NCBI RefSeq assembly: GCF_030413615.1
Contig: NZ_CP129236.1
Coordinates: 2,092,001 to 2,156,000 of the forward strand
DNA length: 64,000 nucleotides
From: Planococcus shixiaomingii
GTDB taxonomy: Bacteria > Bacillota > Bacilli > Bacillales_A > Planococcaceae
Direction of reading: 5' to 3'
The notes below the pieces were generated by a model. It searched no databases, had not been told where the DNA came from, and saw only the letters and a program-made list of their open reading frames with translations. Of this stretch, positions 37,160-46,675 are shown one piece after another. Within the stretch, counting starts at the first letter, position 1; each line of letters opens with the position of its first letter. A program made the position numbers and the translations under genes.

Positions 37160-37213
37160 TTCGAACCTCCTTTCTCCTTTAAAACGTTCAAGGAAAAGAA
37201 AAGTAAACAAAAA

Positions 37214-37237
37214 AAAGAACTGGCAAGCCAGTTCTTT
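37214..37237 (-). terminator. terminator between the anti-sigma gene and the 55-aa gene
   Basis: AAAGAACTGGC-AA-GCCAGTTCTTT is a perfect 11-bp stem. It lies 10 bases after the anti-sigma stop and probably ends or attenuates that transcript. Confidence 0.75.
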
Positions 37238-37246
37238 AAACGCCTT

Positions 37247-38173
37247 TCAATATTTATCAGCAGTAGCTCCAAGAACAGCCGCCCGGATCATTGGACTGCC
37301 GTTAAATTGCTTTAATTCCTCGGCAGTTCCTGTCACTACAATACCAAACAGCCGCAGACTTTCAGGTTTTAATTCGATTTGACCTTTATCGGTCAAGGTG
37401 TCATATAATCGCTTTGCTTCCTGTTGGGAGTCGCCCTTTTCTTCCTGGAGCCATTTAAGCTGTTGGATAAAGCCGTTTGCAGACTCTATCGGATCTCGGT
37501 TTTTATGAAAACCATAGGCATTTCCGCCGTATACCGGCTGATTGTCTGGTGTACTTATTCCTCCCACCCAATACCAGTTTGATTGATCCGAAAATATAGC
37601 CTCCACTTCCTCAAGACTATAGCCAGCGTCAAAAGAATAGGCCATTTCGACAACTTGGTATTCAGCTATTTCGTCTAAAAGAGGCCGGTCATCCGGCAGG
37701 AAATCATAGTTTTCACCCGGTGCATAAAATTCAATTACTCGCTCCCCTTGAAAATAAAGAGGAATTCGTTTATCTTCAATGCTTCCAGTACCCGAAATAG
37801 AGTTGGATTGGACTATTCGCGAAGATCCGAAAATAGAAAACACCTTCTCCAGATTTTCCCAAGGTAGGGGTACACCTGCCACATATTTGTTGCTCCCTGT
37901 AATTACAGACACAGAAAAAGGCGTGTAGTTAAAGTCTGACCCAGTACTTTGCACATTCGCCCCTTGAATAGATCGCCACGCATAGTCATAACTGATGTCT
38001 TCATCTATTTTTTTATACATCATGAAAGTTCCTAACCAAAAAAGCCCGGCAAATAAGAGGCAGCTGACAATAACGGAAACGACGATATTCCTTAATAACG
38101 ATTTTCTTCTAGCCTTCTTCACCAGGTTGGAAAAATCAGTGTCTTTCGGAAATAATTCATTTTTTTCACTCAT
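37247..38173 (-). CDS. anti-sigma factor (Sigma_reg_N plus Sigma_reg_C)
   Basis: A 308-residue single-pass membrane protein. Residues 1-30 are the cytosolic sigma-binding region (FPKDTDFSNLVKKARRK), 32-55 a membrane helix (NIVVSVIVSCLLFAGLFWLG), and the rest is an extracytoplasmic sensor ending in a Sigma_reg_C-like part (GIVVTGTAEELKQF). It should hold the ECF sigma factor at the membrane until an envelope signal arrives. ATG 38173 overlaps the sigma gene by 8 bases, the usual coupling of such pairs. Confidence 0.85.
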   Translation of the reverse strand: MSEKNELFPKDTDFSNLVKKARRKSLLRNIVVSVIVSCLLFAGLFWLGTFMMYKKIDEDISYDYAWRSIQGANVQSTGSDFNYTPFSVSVITGSNKYVAGVPLPWENLEKVFSIFGSSRIVQSNSISGTGSIEDKRIPLYFQGERVIEFYAPGENYDFLPDDRPLLDEIAEYQVVEMAYSFDAGYSLEEVEAIFSDQSNWYWVGGISTPDNQPVYGGNAYGFHKNRDPIESANGFIQQLKWLQEEKGDSQQEAKRLYDTLTDKGQIELKPESLRLFGIVVTGTAEELKQFNGSPMIRAAVLGATADKY

Positions 38174-38669
38174 GCTTTTTCCTCCTATATTCTTTAACAA
38201 ATTCCTTGCGTGCCCGGTATAACGTCGTCTTTACCGAATCTTCCTTCATGTCATACAACTCCGCAATGTCTCTTATGGCCAAGTCCAGACTGTATTTCAG
38301 AATGAGTAGCTGCTGGTGCTTCGGTTTCATTTTTTTCAAGACATCATCAACGTCTTGTTTTCGTTCATTTTGTAAAACCGCTTCTTCTGGCGTAAATTCT
38401 TCGAATAATTGCTGAAAGTTGAATTTCAATGTAATGGCCTGTCTCCTCGACCGCTTCCGGTACAAGTCGTAATAACCGTTAACGGCTACACGGAAGAGCC
38501 AGCTTTCAACGTTTTTATGGCTGATGGAATCTATGTAGAGGATAAATTTATACGCGGTATCCTGAACGATATCTTCGGCATCTTCTTTTGAAGCGCCCAT
38601 CTTCATCAAATAGGCTTTCACAATCTTTAAGTAGTCGTATAATTTCTGTTCCATCATCGAGTCGCTCAT
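38166..38669 (-). CDS. ECF-type RNA polymerase sigma factor
   Basis: A 167-residue group IV sigma factor. Region 2 spans about 10-75 (GASKEDAEDIVQDTAYKF for -10 recognition) and region 4 about 105-160 (LLILKYSLDLAIRDIAELYDMKEDSVKTTLYRARKEF, the -35 helix-turn-helix). It is directly followed by its membrane anti-sigma factor. An ECF-like promoter upstream suggests autoregulation. Confidence 0.9.
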   Translation of the reverse strand: MSDSMMEQKLYDYLKIVKAYLMKMGASKEDAEDIVQDTAYKFILYIDSISHKNVESWLFRVAVNGYYDLYRKRSRRQAITLKFNFQQLFEEFTPEEAVLQNERKQDVDDVLKKMKPKHQQLLILKYSLDLAIRDIAELYDMKEDSVKTTLYRARKEFVKEYRRKKHE

Positions 38670-38690
38670 TCACCGGCCTCCCCTCTTATA

Positions 38691-38715
38691 AACGTTTTCC
38701 TTAAGGAAAGGTGAA
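38691..38715 (-). promoter_or_regulatory. candidate autoregulated ECF promoter
   Basis: On the minus strand TTCACC-N15-CGTTTA, ending about 20 bases before the sigma-factor start. The perfect palindrome TTTCCTTAAGGAAA (38696-38709) fills the spacer. The -35 deviates from the common TGAAAC, so this is a weak call. Confidence 0.35.
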
Positions 38716-38785
38716 CAAAAATATGGAAATAAAATAGTAATTGAAGAAATTTAGTTTAGGCCAATTATTGGTGTGGAATTTCAAA

Positions 38786-38826
38786 TAAAAAAGAGCCGCC
38801 TCTTGTTAGCTGCTCCTCTACTTTTG
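38786..38826 (-). terminator. terminator of the MFS gene
   Basis: On the minus strand GAGCAGC-N9-GCGGCTC followed by TTTTTT; stem with one mismatch. Confidence 0.55.
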
Positions 38827-38853
38827 CTTTTAATAATTGGCAAACGGCACTGT

Positions 38854-40101
38854 TTAAACCAGAACTTCCTTTTCGGAACTTTCTTCCTCTTCTAGATAAT
38901 ACTTAGCTTTTTGAGGTTTCATGATAAAGAAAAAGAAAACTATGGCTGACAAAAGCATAATAAGCGCTAAAGAAACAATGGTCACACGCAAAGAAATATA
39001 ATCAGCCAGAACTCCTACAGCCAGGATAAATATTACCTGCATGACACTTTGAAGCAACTGAAAAATGCTGGTAACCCTTCCCATGATTGAAATCGGGATA
39101 TTGTTTTGATAGAACGTGGAGATGCCGGCATTCATAAAGACAATGAAAAATCCTAAAATCAGAAATCCAGAAGTGACGGATAAAAACGACCAGGAAAAAG
39201 CGTAAATGACATAGCCGACTGTTGTCATCAACAAACCAATAGAAATCATCCCTCTTAAAGTAAATTTAGACGAAAAGATGGACAGCAGAATGCCGCCACT
39301 CACCGAACCGATTCCCGTAATGCTGATCAGCAAGCTGTAATCCATTTCGGATAAACCGATGACTTGCTGCGTAAACACAACTTCTTGGGCATCCATAGCA
39401 AATGAAAAAACCATGATCAGTAAGAAGCCAATGTAGATAAACGATATGTATTTATTCCGGGAAACAAATTGTGCCACTACAGTGAAGTCGTCGATTACTT
39501 GGGCAACTGTCAAAGCAGGTATTGATGCACTCGCTATCTCTTCCTCTGCTGGAAGCTTGAGCAAGAGGACCGCTGAAATCACAAAGAATCCAGCAGTGAT
39601 CAGCAAAGTTGTATGGATGGAAGTGGAAAGGATCAATACAGCGCCAATAGCTGGACCAATGATAAAAGCTCCGGAAGATGTGAATGACCGAATTGAGTTA
39701 AAACGCTTTCTTTTCGTCCTTGGAATCAACATCGCTATATATGTCATAGAAGCAGGGCCAAAAAATGATTTCGCCACACTGAGCAAGACGAGAAGAAAAT
39801 AAATGGCAAATATATTTGGTGCAAAAGGAATTAGCGCGATAAATCCAGCCCTAAACAAATAGGTGGCAAAGACCACTTTTTTCTTGCTCCGGTAATCAAT
39901 AAAACTGCCTGTCCAAAATTTCGTCAGGATGTTGACGATTGGCCCGACGATCCATAATCCAGCCACCGCGGCTGCAGAACCTGTCATCTGATAAACGATC
40001 AGATTTATTGCAACCAAATAAATAAAGTCGCCAACTCCCGCTATTGCTAGAGACGTTAGAAGAATCGATGGTACTTTCCATTCTCTTAACTGTTTTTTCA
40101 A
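38854..40101 (-). CDS. MFS transporter, MFS_3 / enterobactin-exporter-like
   Basis: A 415-residue major-facilitator protein with about 12 hydrophobic segments. DYRSKKKVVFATYLFRAGFIAL near residue 70 matches the loop between helices 2 and 3. It resembles the MFS_3/EntS exporters found with antibiotic or siderophore genes, but the substrate is unknown. The start is TTG at 40101, seven bases from AAGGTGG. Confidence 0.85.
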   Translation of the reverse strand: MKKQLREWKVPSILLTSLAIAGVGDFIYLVAINLIVYQMTGSAAAVAGLWIVGPIVNILTKFWTGSFIDYRSKKKVVFATYLFRAGFIALIPFAPNIFAIYFLLVLLSVAKSFFGPASMTYIAMLIPRTKRKRFNSIRSFTSSGAFIIGPAIGAVLILSTSIHTTLLITAGFFVISAVLLLKLPAEEEIASASIPALTVAQVIDDFTVVAQFVSRNKYISFIYIGFLLIMVFSFAMDAQEVVFTQQVIGLSEMDYSLLISITGIGSVSGGILLSIFSSKFTLRGMISIGLLMTTVGYVIYAFSWSFLSVTSGFLILGFFIVFMNAGISTFYQNNIPISIMGRVTSIFQLLQSVMQVIFILAVGVLADYISLRVTIVSLALIMLLSAIVFFFFIMKPQKAKYYLEEEESSEKEVLV

Positions 40102-40170
40102 GCTTCTTCCACCTTCTTAAATTCAGGCTTTTTTATGATGTATATTGTTGCAGAGTATTGATAAAACACC

Positions 40171-40629
40171 TTATATGCCACAGTGGTAAAGATAACAATC
40201 GCCTTTTGCTAACTGTTCTGCCATAGAAATAATCTTTCCAAACTGTTCAACCACTTCAGCACGATCGACTCGAATTCTTTCATATTCTCCATCATTCTCG
40301 TTATTTCCATAAACAAAGTTTCCTGTTAGTTCGAACGTATCTGATGCATTCTCAAATAAACCTCTCCAAGAAGTAAAAATAGCCTTTAAAGATTCGGAAG
40401 ATTGTCCATCAAAAAGAGTGACTCCATGATATTGGATGCCCTGCCCTATTGGACTGCCGTTTAATGCAGGGTTTTGACTCGGTATCCATTCCAGCGAGTC
40501 TAAAATATATAAGATAATATCATCATGGATTATTACTTGGTCAATCGCCCTGATTTTTTCTTTAATCATGTAAATTTCATTTCTTTCAATTTTTTCAGTA
40601 ACAAGGTAAAAATCATGTTTTAACCCCAT
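40171..40629 (-). CDS. hypothetical protein (152 aa)
   Basis: MGLKHDFYLVTEKIERNEI... ending CYLYHCGI. A GGAGG site lies five bases before ATG 40629. The protein is acidic, soluble and mixed alpha/beta by eye. The fold resembles small immunity-type or SMI1-like proteins only loosely, so I do not assign a family. The C-terminal CYLYHC holds two cysteines. Encoded upstream of the MFS gene, 69 bases away on the same strand. Confidence 0.55.
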   Translation of the reverse strand: MGLKHDFYLVTEKIERNEIYMIKEKIRAIDQVIIHDDIILYILDSLEWIPSQNPALNGSPIGQGIQYHGVTLFDGQSSESLKAIFTSWRGLFENASDTFELTGNFVYGNNENDGEYERIRVDRAEVVEQFGKIISMAEQLAKGDCYLYHCGI

Positions 40630-40695
40630 ATTTTCCTCCATATATTAAGACTTACTGGTTGGCTTTCTATTTTTCTGTTATGGAGTACAGAGAGG

Positions 40696-41171
40696 CTAAA
40701 CCCCAAAACCTTCTACCTGCCCTTTCATCCTGATCACTTTTTCATCTACTTCCGCACACATTTCTGCCATGCCAACTTTCTGATAAAACTTGAGTGCCGG
40801 CGTATTGGTTGGTGCCACTCTTAAATGATATTCAGCAACGGCACGGGTTTTAAAAAACTGCATTGCATATTCGTGAAATTCCTGCCCTTTCCCTCTTCCT
40901 CTGCTGGCAGGCTCTAAGTAATAAAGGTTTACGTAGCCGATATTTCTGCCTTCAAATTTTATTAAGGATAACTCTAGTTGACCTATTATTTTCCCCTCTT
41001 CCATTGCGAACACAAAGCCATCCGGAAATTCAGCTATTTCTCTTGGAGCCAACTAAGATAATCTGCTTCATCAAAATCAGTCTCATTGCCAAAACTGACT
41101 TCAAAAGAGTCTTTTCTGAAATTTACAGCTGTTTTCCAATACTTTTCAAAATCAATCGTTATAAAACGCAT
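40696..41171 (-). pseudogene. GNAT N-acetyltransferase gene with a frameshift
   Basis: The frame from ATG 41171 (MRFITIDFEKYWK..., GGAGAAG upstream) runs to a stop at WLQEK*, while the second frame (IAEFPDGFVFAMEEGKIIGQLEL...) continues the same protein. Joining them needs one extra A in the A-run at 41037-41039 (GAGAAAATAG expected, GAGAAATAG seen). The joined product would be about 158 residues with the acetyl-CoA loop RGRGKGQEFHEYA and NTPALKFYQKVGM. It is either a real inactivation or an assembly/sequencing error. Confidence 0.75.
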
Positions 41172-41440
41172 TACGCTGCTTCTCCGTGTTAGTTAAACTG
41201 GATCACATGACAATACACCAATAAGTCAAAATAAATGCACACTTTACTAAATGGTAACCTTTTATGTGAAAAAATGGAATAGAGGAAAAAGAAGCATCAA
41301 TCTGTTTTTTCAGGTCAGATATACAATTTTCAAGATGCTTTTACGTTTAATTATTAAGGTATAAATTTGACAGAATATTAAATGTTCGAGAAGATAGATA
41401 CATGTTCGTTTAACCATTAAACAAAGAAGGAGCTGGAACT

Positions 41441-42601
41441 ATGAATGAAATAAATATTGGCATGGTTGGTTATAAATTTATGGGCAAGGCTCACAGCAAT
41501 GCTTATCGGGCCCTGCCTATGTTCTTTCCGGAAAGCATAAAACCGAACATGACGATGATTTGCGGCCGAAATGAAAAAGCTGTTGCAGCTGCCGCACAGC
41601 AATTTGGCTGGAAGGAATATTCATCCGATTGGAAAGATCTGCTTTCCCGAGACGACATCGATTTGGTTGATATCAATGCTCCGAGCAATGCACATAAAGA
41701 CATTGCCGTGGCTGCAGCCGAAGCTGGCAAGCACCTGTATTGCGAGAAACCGCTGGCTTTAACATTGGACGATGCGCGTGAAATGCTGGAAGCTGCTGAA
41801 AAAGCAGGCGTTAAACACATGGTCGGCTTTAATTACCGCTTCACTCCAGCCATTATGTTGGCTAAAAAATTGATTGATGAAGGGCGTTTAGGTGATATCC
41901 ACCATTTCCGTGCATGGTTTTTGCAGGACTGGATTGTCGATCCGAACTTCCCCCTCGTCTGGCGGCTGCAGCAAGAAATTGCAGGCTCTGGCTCCCACGG
42001 AGATTTAAATGCCCACTTGATTGATTTGGCTCATTATCTTGTCGGCGATATTTCCGAAGTGGTCGGCATGAGCGAAACCTTCATCAAGGAACGTCCGCTT
42101 CCCAATGAATCGGGCGGACTTTCGGCAACAAGCGGTCATGCGGCTGAAAAAGGCCCAGTGACGGTTGACGATGCGACGTTGTTCTTAGCGCGCTTTGCAA
42201 ACGGTGCACTTGGAAGCTTTGAAGCAACCCGATTCGCGACGGGGCACCGCAGCACCAACTCGTTTGAAATCAACGGCAGCAAAGGCAGCGTCATTTTTGA
42301 TTTTGAACGAATGAATGAGCTTCAAGTGTATTTCACGGATGATAAGGACGATGTCCAAGGATTCCGTCGAGTGATGGCAACTGATCCGCCCCATGCTTAT
42401 TCCGATGCTTGGTGGCCAGCCGGACACCCGCTCGGCTATGAACACACCTTTACACATGCGTTCGTGGAATTTTTAGCTGCGTTGCAGGAAGATCGGCAGC
42501 CTGTCCCTAACTTCAGCGACGGGGTGAAATGCCAGCAAGTTCTTGAGGCCGTAGAATTATCTGTTAAAGAAAGAAAGTGGATAGACGTATCAAGTCTTTA
42601 A
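41441..42601 (+). CDS. Gfo/Idh/MocA-family oxidoreductase
   Basis: A 386-residue NAD(P)-dependent sugar or polyol dehydrogenase. The N-terminal Rossmann fold starts IGMVGYKFMGKAHSNAYRAL; the EKPLA motif (YCEKPLALTL near residue 97) carries the catalytic Lys, with the C-terminal alpha/beta domain (GDLNAHLIDLAHY with His). AAGGAGCTGG precedes the ATG. It heads a three-gene operon with a ThuA protein and a second Gfo/Idh/MocA enzyme, a grouping typical of uptake or processing of trehalose-like or inositol-like sugars. Confidence 0.9.
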   Translation: MNEINIGMVGYKFMGKAHSNAYRALPMFFPESIKPNMTMICGRNEKAVAAAAQQFGWKEYSSDWKDLLSRDDIDLVDINAPSNAHKDIAVAAAEAGKHLYCEKPLALTLDDAREMLEAAEKAGVKHMVGFNYRFTPAIMLAKKLIDEGRLGDIHHFRAWFLQDWIVDPNFPLVWRLQQEIAGSGSHGDLNAHLIDLAHYLVGDISEVVGMSETFIKERPLPNESGGLSATSGHAAEKGPVTVDDATLFLARFANGALGSFEATRFATGHRSTNSFEINGSKGSVIFDFERMNELQVYFTDDKDDVQGFRRVMATDPPHAYSDAWWPAGHPLGYEHTFTHAFVEFLAALQEDRQPVPNFSDGVKCQQVLEAVELSVKERKWIDVSSL

Positions 42602-42629
42602 GAAATGAATTTAAGGGGATGGAAGTGGC

Positions 42630-43361
42630 ATGTCCATGAATAAAAAAGCATTAATTGTCCAAGGCGGTTGGGATGGCCATGAACCCGAACAAGTCGCGAG
42701 GATTTACAAAGACTTGCTCGTTGCTGAAAATTTTGATGTTGAAATCTCCGATACGCTTGACGCATACGCAGATGCCGAAAAATTGTTGGCAATCAATTTG
42801 ATTGTTCCACATTGGACGATGGGCGAAATTGAGCCGCAGTATGTGCGCAACGTGTCAGAAGCCGTCATTAGCGGCGTCGGGTTGGCTGGCAGCCACGGCG
42901 GGATGTGTGACAGTTTCCGGAAGAATGTCGACTGGCAGTTTATGACCGGCGGCAACTGGGTCGCCCATCCTGGGAATGACGGCGTAGAATACATGGTCAA
43001 TGTCAACTCCTCTTCAAGCCCGATTTTAGAAGGATTAAGTGATTTTAAAGTGGTCAGCGAACAGTATTATTTGCACGTCGATCCGGCAGTTGAAGTGCTT
43101 GCAACTACGCGCTTCCCGGTTTCTGACGGGCCACATGTACTAAATAAAGCGGTCGACATGCCGGTTGTTTGGACCAAGCGCTGGGGAGCCGGCCGCGTTT
43201 TCTACTGTTCGTTGGGCCACACCGCGGACATCATCGCGATGCCTGAAGTGAAGTTCATCATGAAACGAGGATTTTTATGGGCCGCTGAAGGCAAATCACT
43301 TTACGCGAGTGCAGCCGCAGGCAATGCCCGCAACTATACCGGCATGGGCGACAGCCAATAG
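42630..43361 (+). CDS. ThuA-domain protein
   Basis: A 243-residue ThuA-like protein with a glutamine-amidotransferase-like fold: KALIVQGGWDGHEPEQVARIY, GVGLAGSHGGMCDSF near residue 90, and GRVFYCSLGHTADI near 190. ThuA was named from trehalose use and its relatives act with Gfo/Idh/MocA dehydrogenases in keto-sugar metabolism, matching the context. GGGGATGGAAG precedes the ATG; the gap to the previous gene is 28 bases. Confidence 0.88.
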   Translation: MSMNKKALIVQGGWDGHEPEQVARIYKDLLVAENFDVEISDTLDAYADAEKLLAINLIVPHWTMGEIEPQYVRNVSEAVISGVGLAGSHGGMCDSFRKNVDWQFMTGGNWVAHPGNDGVEYMVNVNSSSSPILEGLSDFKVVSEQYYLHVDPAVEVLATTRFPVSDGPHVLNKAVDMPVVWTKRWGAGRVFYCSLGHTADIIAMPEVKFIMKRGFLWAAEGKSLYASAAAGNARNYTGMGDSQ

Positions 43362-43377
43362 CAACTGGAGGAATGGA

Positions 43378-44478
43378 ATGACTACATTAAAGATTGGAAT
43401 CATTGGCTGCGGCTATATAAGCTCCATTTATATGGAGAACATTCAGGCTTTCAAGCACCTATCACTTGTAGCTTGCGCAGATCTCGATTTGGAACGAGCG
43501 CGTAGCCAAGCAGAACAATTTGGTGTCCCGAGGGCTTGTACAGTACGGGAGTTGCTGGATGACCCGGTGATTGACCTTGTGATCAATTTGACGCTTCCGA
43601 AAGTTCACGCGGAGATCTGCCTCCAAGTTCTTGGAGCCGGCAAGCATGTTTATGTGGAAAAACCGCTCGCCATCAGCCTAGAAGAAGCCAGGCTGGTTTT
43701 AGACACCGCAAAAGAAAACCGCTTATTGGTCGGCAGTGCTCCGGATACCTTTCTGGGCGCCGGAATCCAAACAGCCTTACAGCTGATCGAAAGCGGAGAA
43801 ATTGGCGTTCCGATTGGCGCTTCCGCTTTTATGATAGATCGGGGACATGAGCATTGGCATCCAAACCCTGCTTTCTATTACGAGGAAGGCGGTGGCCCGA
43901 TGTTTGATATGGGGCCTTATTATTTGACCGCTCTCATTTCGTTGCTCGGCCCTATCAACCGTGTGGGTGGATCAGCGCGCATCAGTTATCCGGAACGAAC
44001 GGTAACAAGCGAACCGAATGCCGGACAGAAAATTACCGTCTTGACCGAAACCCATATTTCCGGAACCATTGATTTTGCATCCGGGGCAATCGCCACCATC
44101 ACGACAAGTTTTGATGCATTTGGCGGTTCGTCCCTTCCACCGATAGAAATATACGGCAGCAAAGGCACGCTGCTCGTTCCCGACCCGAATTTATTCGATG
44201 GAACGGTCCGGCTTCGCCGAAAAGATGAAACTGACTTTACCGACATTCCCATGCTGCCTAATTTAGAAGGGAACGGCCGCGGCATAGGCGTTGCAGACAT
44301 GGCGGATGCCATCTTGAAGGGCAAGGACCACCGGGCGAATGGTCAACTGGCATTCCATGTATTAGAAACGATGCATGGTTTCCTTGACTCCTCTCGCAAT
44401 GGGGCCTTTTATCATCTGAAAAGCACTTGCACAAAACCCGAGCCGTTTTCACATGCGGAGAAGTTCCCAACTACTTGA
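43378..44478 (+). CDS. second Gfo/Idh/MocA-family oxidoreductase
   Basis: A 366-residue dehydrogenase, distant in sequence from the first. Rossmann start IGIIGCGYISSIYMENIQAF; VEKPLAISLEEA near residue 94 with catalytic Lys; GGPMFDMGPYYLTAL near 175. The start is ATG 43378 after GGAGG. The frame opens 23 codons upstream, but that would overlap the ThuA gene without a ribosome site. It is the last gene of the operon, about 80 bases before a large terminator. Confidence 0.9.
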   Translation: MTTLKIGIIGCGYISSIYMENIQAFKHLSLVACADLDLERARSQAEQFGVPRACTVRELLDDPVIDLVINLTLPKVHAEICLQVLGAGKHVYVEKPLAISLEEARLVLDTAKENRLLVGSAPDTFLGAGIQTALQLIESGEIGVPIGASAFMIDRGHEHWHPNPAFYYEEGGGPMFDMGPYYLTALISLLGPINRVGGSARISYPERTVTSEPNAGQKITVLTETHISGTIDFASGAIATITTSFDAFGGSSLPPIEIYGSKGTLLVPDPNLFDGTVRLRRKDETDFTDIPMLPNLEGNGRGIGVADMADAILKGKDHRANGQLAFHVLETMHGFLDSSRNGAFYHLKSTCTKPEPFSHAEKFPTT

Positions 44479-44556
44479 GGAGAACGTATAATTCCCTGTT
44501 TCAGTGGCTTGCGTTTGGAATTCAAGAGGTTCTACTGGTGAACTATTTGTTCAGTA

Positions 44557-44600
44557 ACAGAAGGAGGCGTCTGGATTAATCCAGTCGCCTCCTTCTGTTA
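44557..44600. terminator. bidirectional terminator between convergent operons
   Basis: AACAGAAGGAGGCG(T)CTGGA-TTAA-TCCAG(T)CGCCTCCTTCTGTT has 19 paired positions and one mismatch. It ends both the Gfo/ThuA operon and the DrrAB-like operon. Confidence 0.9.
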
Positions 44601-45443
44601 TTACTCTTTATTTCGGTATAAATAAATGGTAAGTGGTGCAAAAATTGCGGTGATGATCAAAGATATGATCCCAACCCATATCACTTGTTCTGCCGTTGCT
44701 GTTCCGTGCATGGATCCTCGGACAGCGGTGGCAAGAATTGAAATCGGATTGATTTCGACAAAGCCTTGCAGCCAGGAAGGCAATGTTTTGGGATCCACAA
44801 AGACGTTGCTGACAAAAGTCAAAGGCATCATCCCGATAAAACTGAGCATCATCAATGTTTTTTCGGAACGCACGACCAGTCCAAGCGCCGTCCAAATCCA
44901 CGAAAAACTGAAAGAAAATACGAGTATTAACAGAATAGCGCCAACTATTCCCAGCATCCCGCCTTCTGGCCGGAAACCGAGCGCAAATCCAAGGCCGATC
45001 ATAATAACGGAGGCCATGGAGTAGCGGATAACGTCGACGAGCAGCGATCCGATCAATGCGGAAGGGAGCCAAATCGGCAAAGTCCGGAACCGGTCGAAAA
45101 TGCCTTTACGAATGTCATTATTCAAATCAATGCCGGTGTACATGGTGATTTGTACTACGGTCATAACCAGAATCCCCGGAAGCAGGAACTGGAGATATTC
45201 AGCCGTAGACCCGGCAATGGCACCGCCAAACAGGTAAGTGAACATCAACAAGAAAATAATCGGAAAAACGGTAACATCAAACATTTGTTCAGGCACATGT
45301 TTGATGCGCAAAAGTGCCCGTGTGGCAAAAGTGAGTGTCGCGGCAAGCTGACTCGGCGGTTTCGGGCGCTTACTGGAAGCAATCGACTCGCGCAATTCAA
45401 TATCCTTCATGCGGGTGCCGCTTTGCTCGATGAAGTCGGTCAT
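44601..45443 (-). CDS. DrrB-like ABC-2 transporter permease
   Basis: A 280-residue ABC-2 permease with about six membrane segments. The segment [24 protein letters not shown] near residue 115 is the helix preceding the ABC-2 core, and [13 protein letters not shown] / [15 protein letters not shown] are typical of DrrB. Together with the DrrA-like ATPase it forms an exporter of hydrophobic drugs or lipids. Its ATG overlaps the ATPase stop by 4 bases. Confidence 0.9.
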   Translation of the reverse strand: MTDFIEQSGTRMKDIELRESIASSKRPKPPSQLAATLTFATRALLRIKHVPEQMFDVTVFPIIFLLMFTYLFGGAIAGSTAEYLQFLLPGILVMTVVQITMYTGIDLNNDIRKGIFDRFRTLPIWLPSALIGSLLVDVIRYSMASVIMIGLGFALGFRPEGGMLGIVGAILLILVFSFSFSWIWTALGLVVRSEKTLMMLSFIGMMPLTFVSNVFVDPKTLPSWLQGFVEINPISILATAVRGSMHGTATAEQVIWVGIISLIITAIFAPLTIYLYRNKE

Positions 45444-46438
45444 GATGTCCCCTCCTCATGCTTTGTTTCTTCGCTGACGGCATGTCCGGTTAATGTCAAA
45501 AATACTTCATCGAGGCTAGGTCTGCCGAATGAGAAATCACTGATGTCGACCCCTTCTCTAGCCAACTCCGCTAAAGCTTCTGCAACTATCGCAGGATCGG
45601 CTATTTGCGCCGTCAACAATGTGGAATCGGCGGTATAATGAACAGGTTTCGAAATTTTTTGTTCAAGAATTCTCACTGCCCACCCTTGGTCTTCTGCATT
45701 CACCAGCTGAACGTTCAACGTCCCGCTGCCAACCGATGCCTTCAATTCCCCGCTCGTGCCTTCCGCAATTATTTTCCCTTGATGAATCACTGCAATACGG
45801 TCCGCCAACTGGTCGGCTTCTTCTAAATATTGTGTGGTGAGCAAAACCGTTGTGCCTGTGCTGACAAGCGCCCGGATAATATCCCATACTTGGTTGCGGC
45901 TCCTTGGATCCAGACCGGTCGTCGGTTCATCCAAAAACAGCAAGTCTGGAGTCACCACGATGCTAGCGGCAATATCGATGCGTCTGCGCATCCCTCCTGA
46001 ATAGTTTTTCACTTGGCGCTTGGCTGCATCTTCCAGGCCAAAAGCCTTCAGCAGTTCTTTTGCCCGCGCTTTTGCCTCTCGACGGCCATACCCCATCAAT
46101 CGGGCCATCATTACGAGATTTTCCATGCCGGTCAAATCTTCGTCAATCGACGCATATTGTCCGGTCATGCTGATGCGCCTTCTGATAGCGTCGCCTTCCT
46201 TGCTCAGATCATGGCCAAAAATACGGGCACTTCCTGCATCGGGTTTCGAAAGTGTTGCTAGCATACGAATCGTCGTGGTCTTTCCAGCTCCGTTTGGCCC
46301 TAAAAAGCCATACACTGTTCCTTTGCGTATCGCTAAATCCACTCCATCCACTGCACGGTGCTTGCCAAAAACTTTAACTAGTCCTGTTGCTTCAATGGCC
46401 CATTCGTTTGTTCTGCCTAGCTGCGTTGCATCTGCCAC
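45440..46438 (-). CDS. DrrA-like daunorubicin-resistance-type ABC ATPase
   Basis: A 332-residue ATPase. Walker A is [14 protein letters not shown], signature [15 protein letters not shown], Walker [21 protein letters not shown]. The C-terminal 90 residues ([17 protein letters not shown]) are the DrrA-specific tail. The start is GTG 46438, nine bases from GAGAGG; the GTG three codons upstream would sit on that site. It is the first gene of the operon and lies behind an extended -10 promoter with a palindrome. Confidence 0.9.
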   Translation of the reverse strand: MADATQLGRTNEWAIEATGLVKVFGKHRAVDGVDLAIRKGTVYGFLGPNGAGKTTTIRMLATLSKPDAGSARIFGHDLSKEGDAIRRRISMTGQYASIDEDLTGMENLVMMARLMGYGRREAKARAKELLKAFGLEDAAKRQVKNYSGGMRRRIDIAASIVVTPDLLFLDEPTTGLDPRSRNQVWDIIRALVSTGTTVLLTTQYLEEADQLADRIAVIHQGKIIAEGTSGELKASVGSGTLNVQLVNAEDQGWAVRILEQKISKPVHYTADSTLLTAQIADPAIVAEALAELAREGVDISDFSFGRPSLDEVFLTLTGHAVSEETKHEEGTS

Positions 46439-46568
46439 ATTTCTCACCCTCTCCGTTCAGTTCCATAAGCGGTATGAGCATCCCTATGTACAATGTAAAA
46501 CAGCGAAACAATTTTTTATGCTGGACTAAATAGATGGCCGTACTTTTCATTCTTCTTCATCCGGTTTT

Positions 46569-46597
46569 ATTATACCATAAACAGGAACATACGTTCC
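46569..46597 (-). promoter_or_regulatory. promoter of the DrrAB-like operon with an overlapping palindrome
   Basis: On the minus strand TGG-TATAAT is an extended -10 (46569-46574). The palindrome GGAAC-ATAC-GTTCC (46584-46597) covers the spacer and the -35 position, as expected for a TetR-type repressor site. No regulator gene is adjacent. Confidence 0.6.
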
Positions 46598-46675
46598 ATA
46601 TATTTTATTTTCCCGCACCTCCACGCGATAAACATGAAATATTCAAAATATTTCAGAAAAGGCTCAGCTTTAAAA

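Noticed and set aside
44626..45024. 132-codon plus-strand frame inside the DrrB-like gene
   Set aside because: It is the antisense shadow of a clear ABC-2 permease and lacks a ribosome site.
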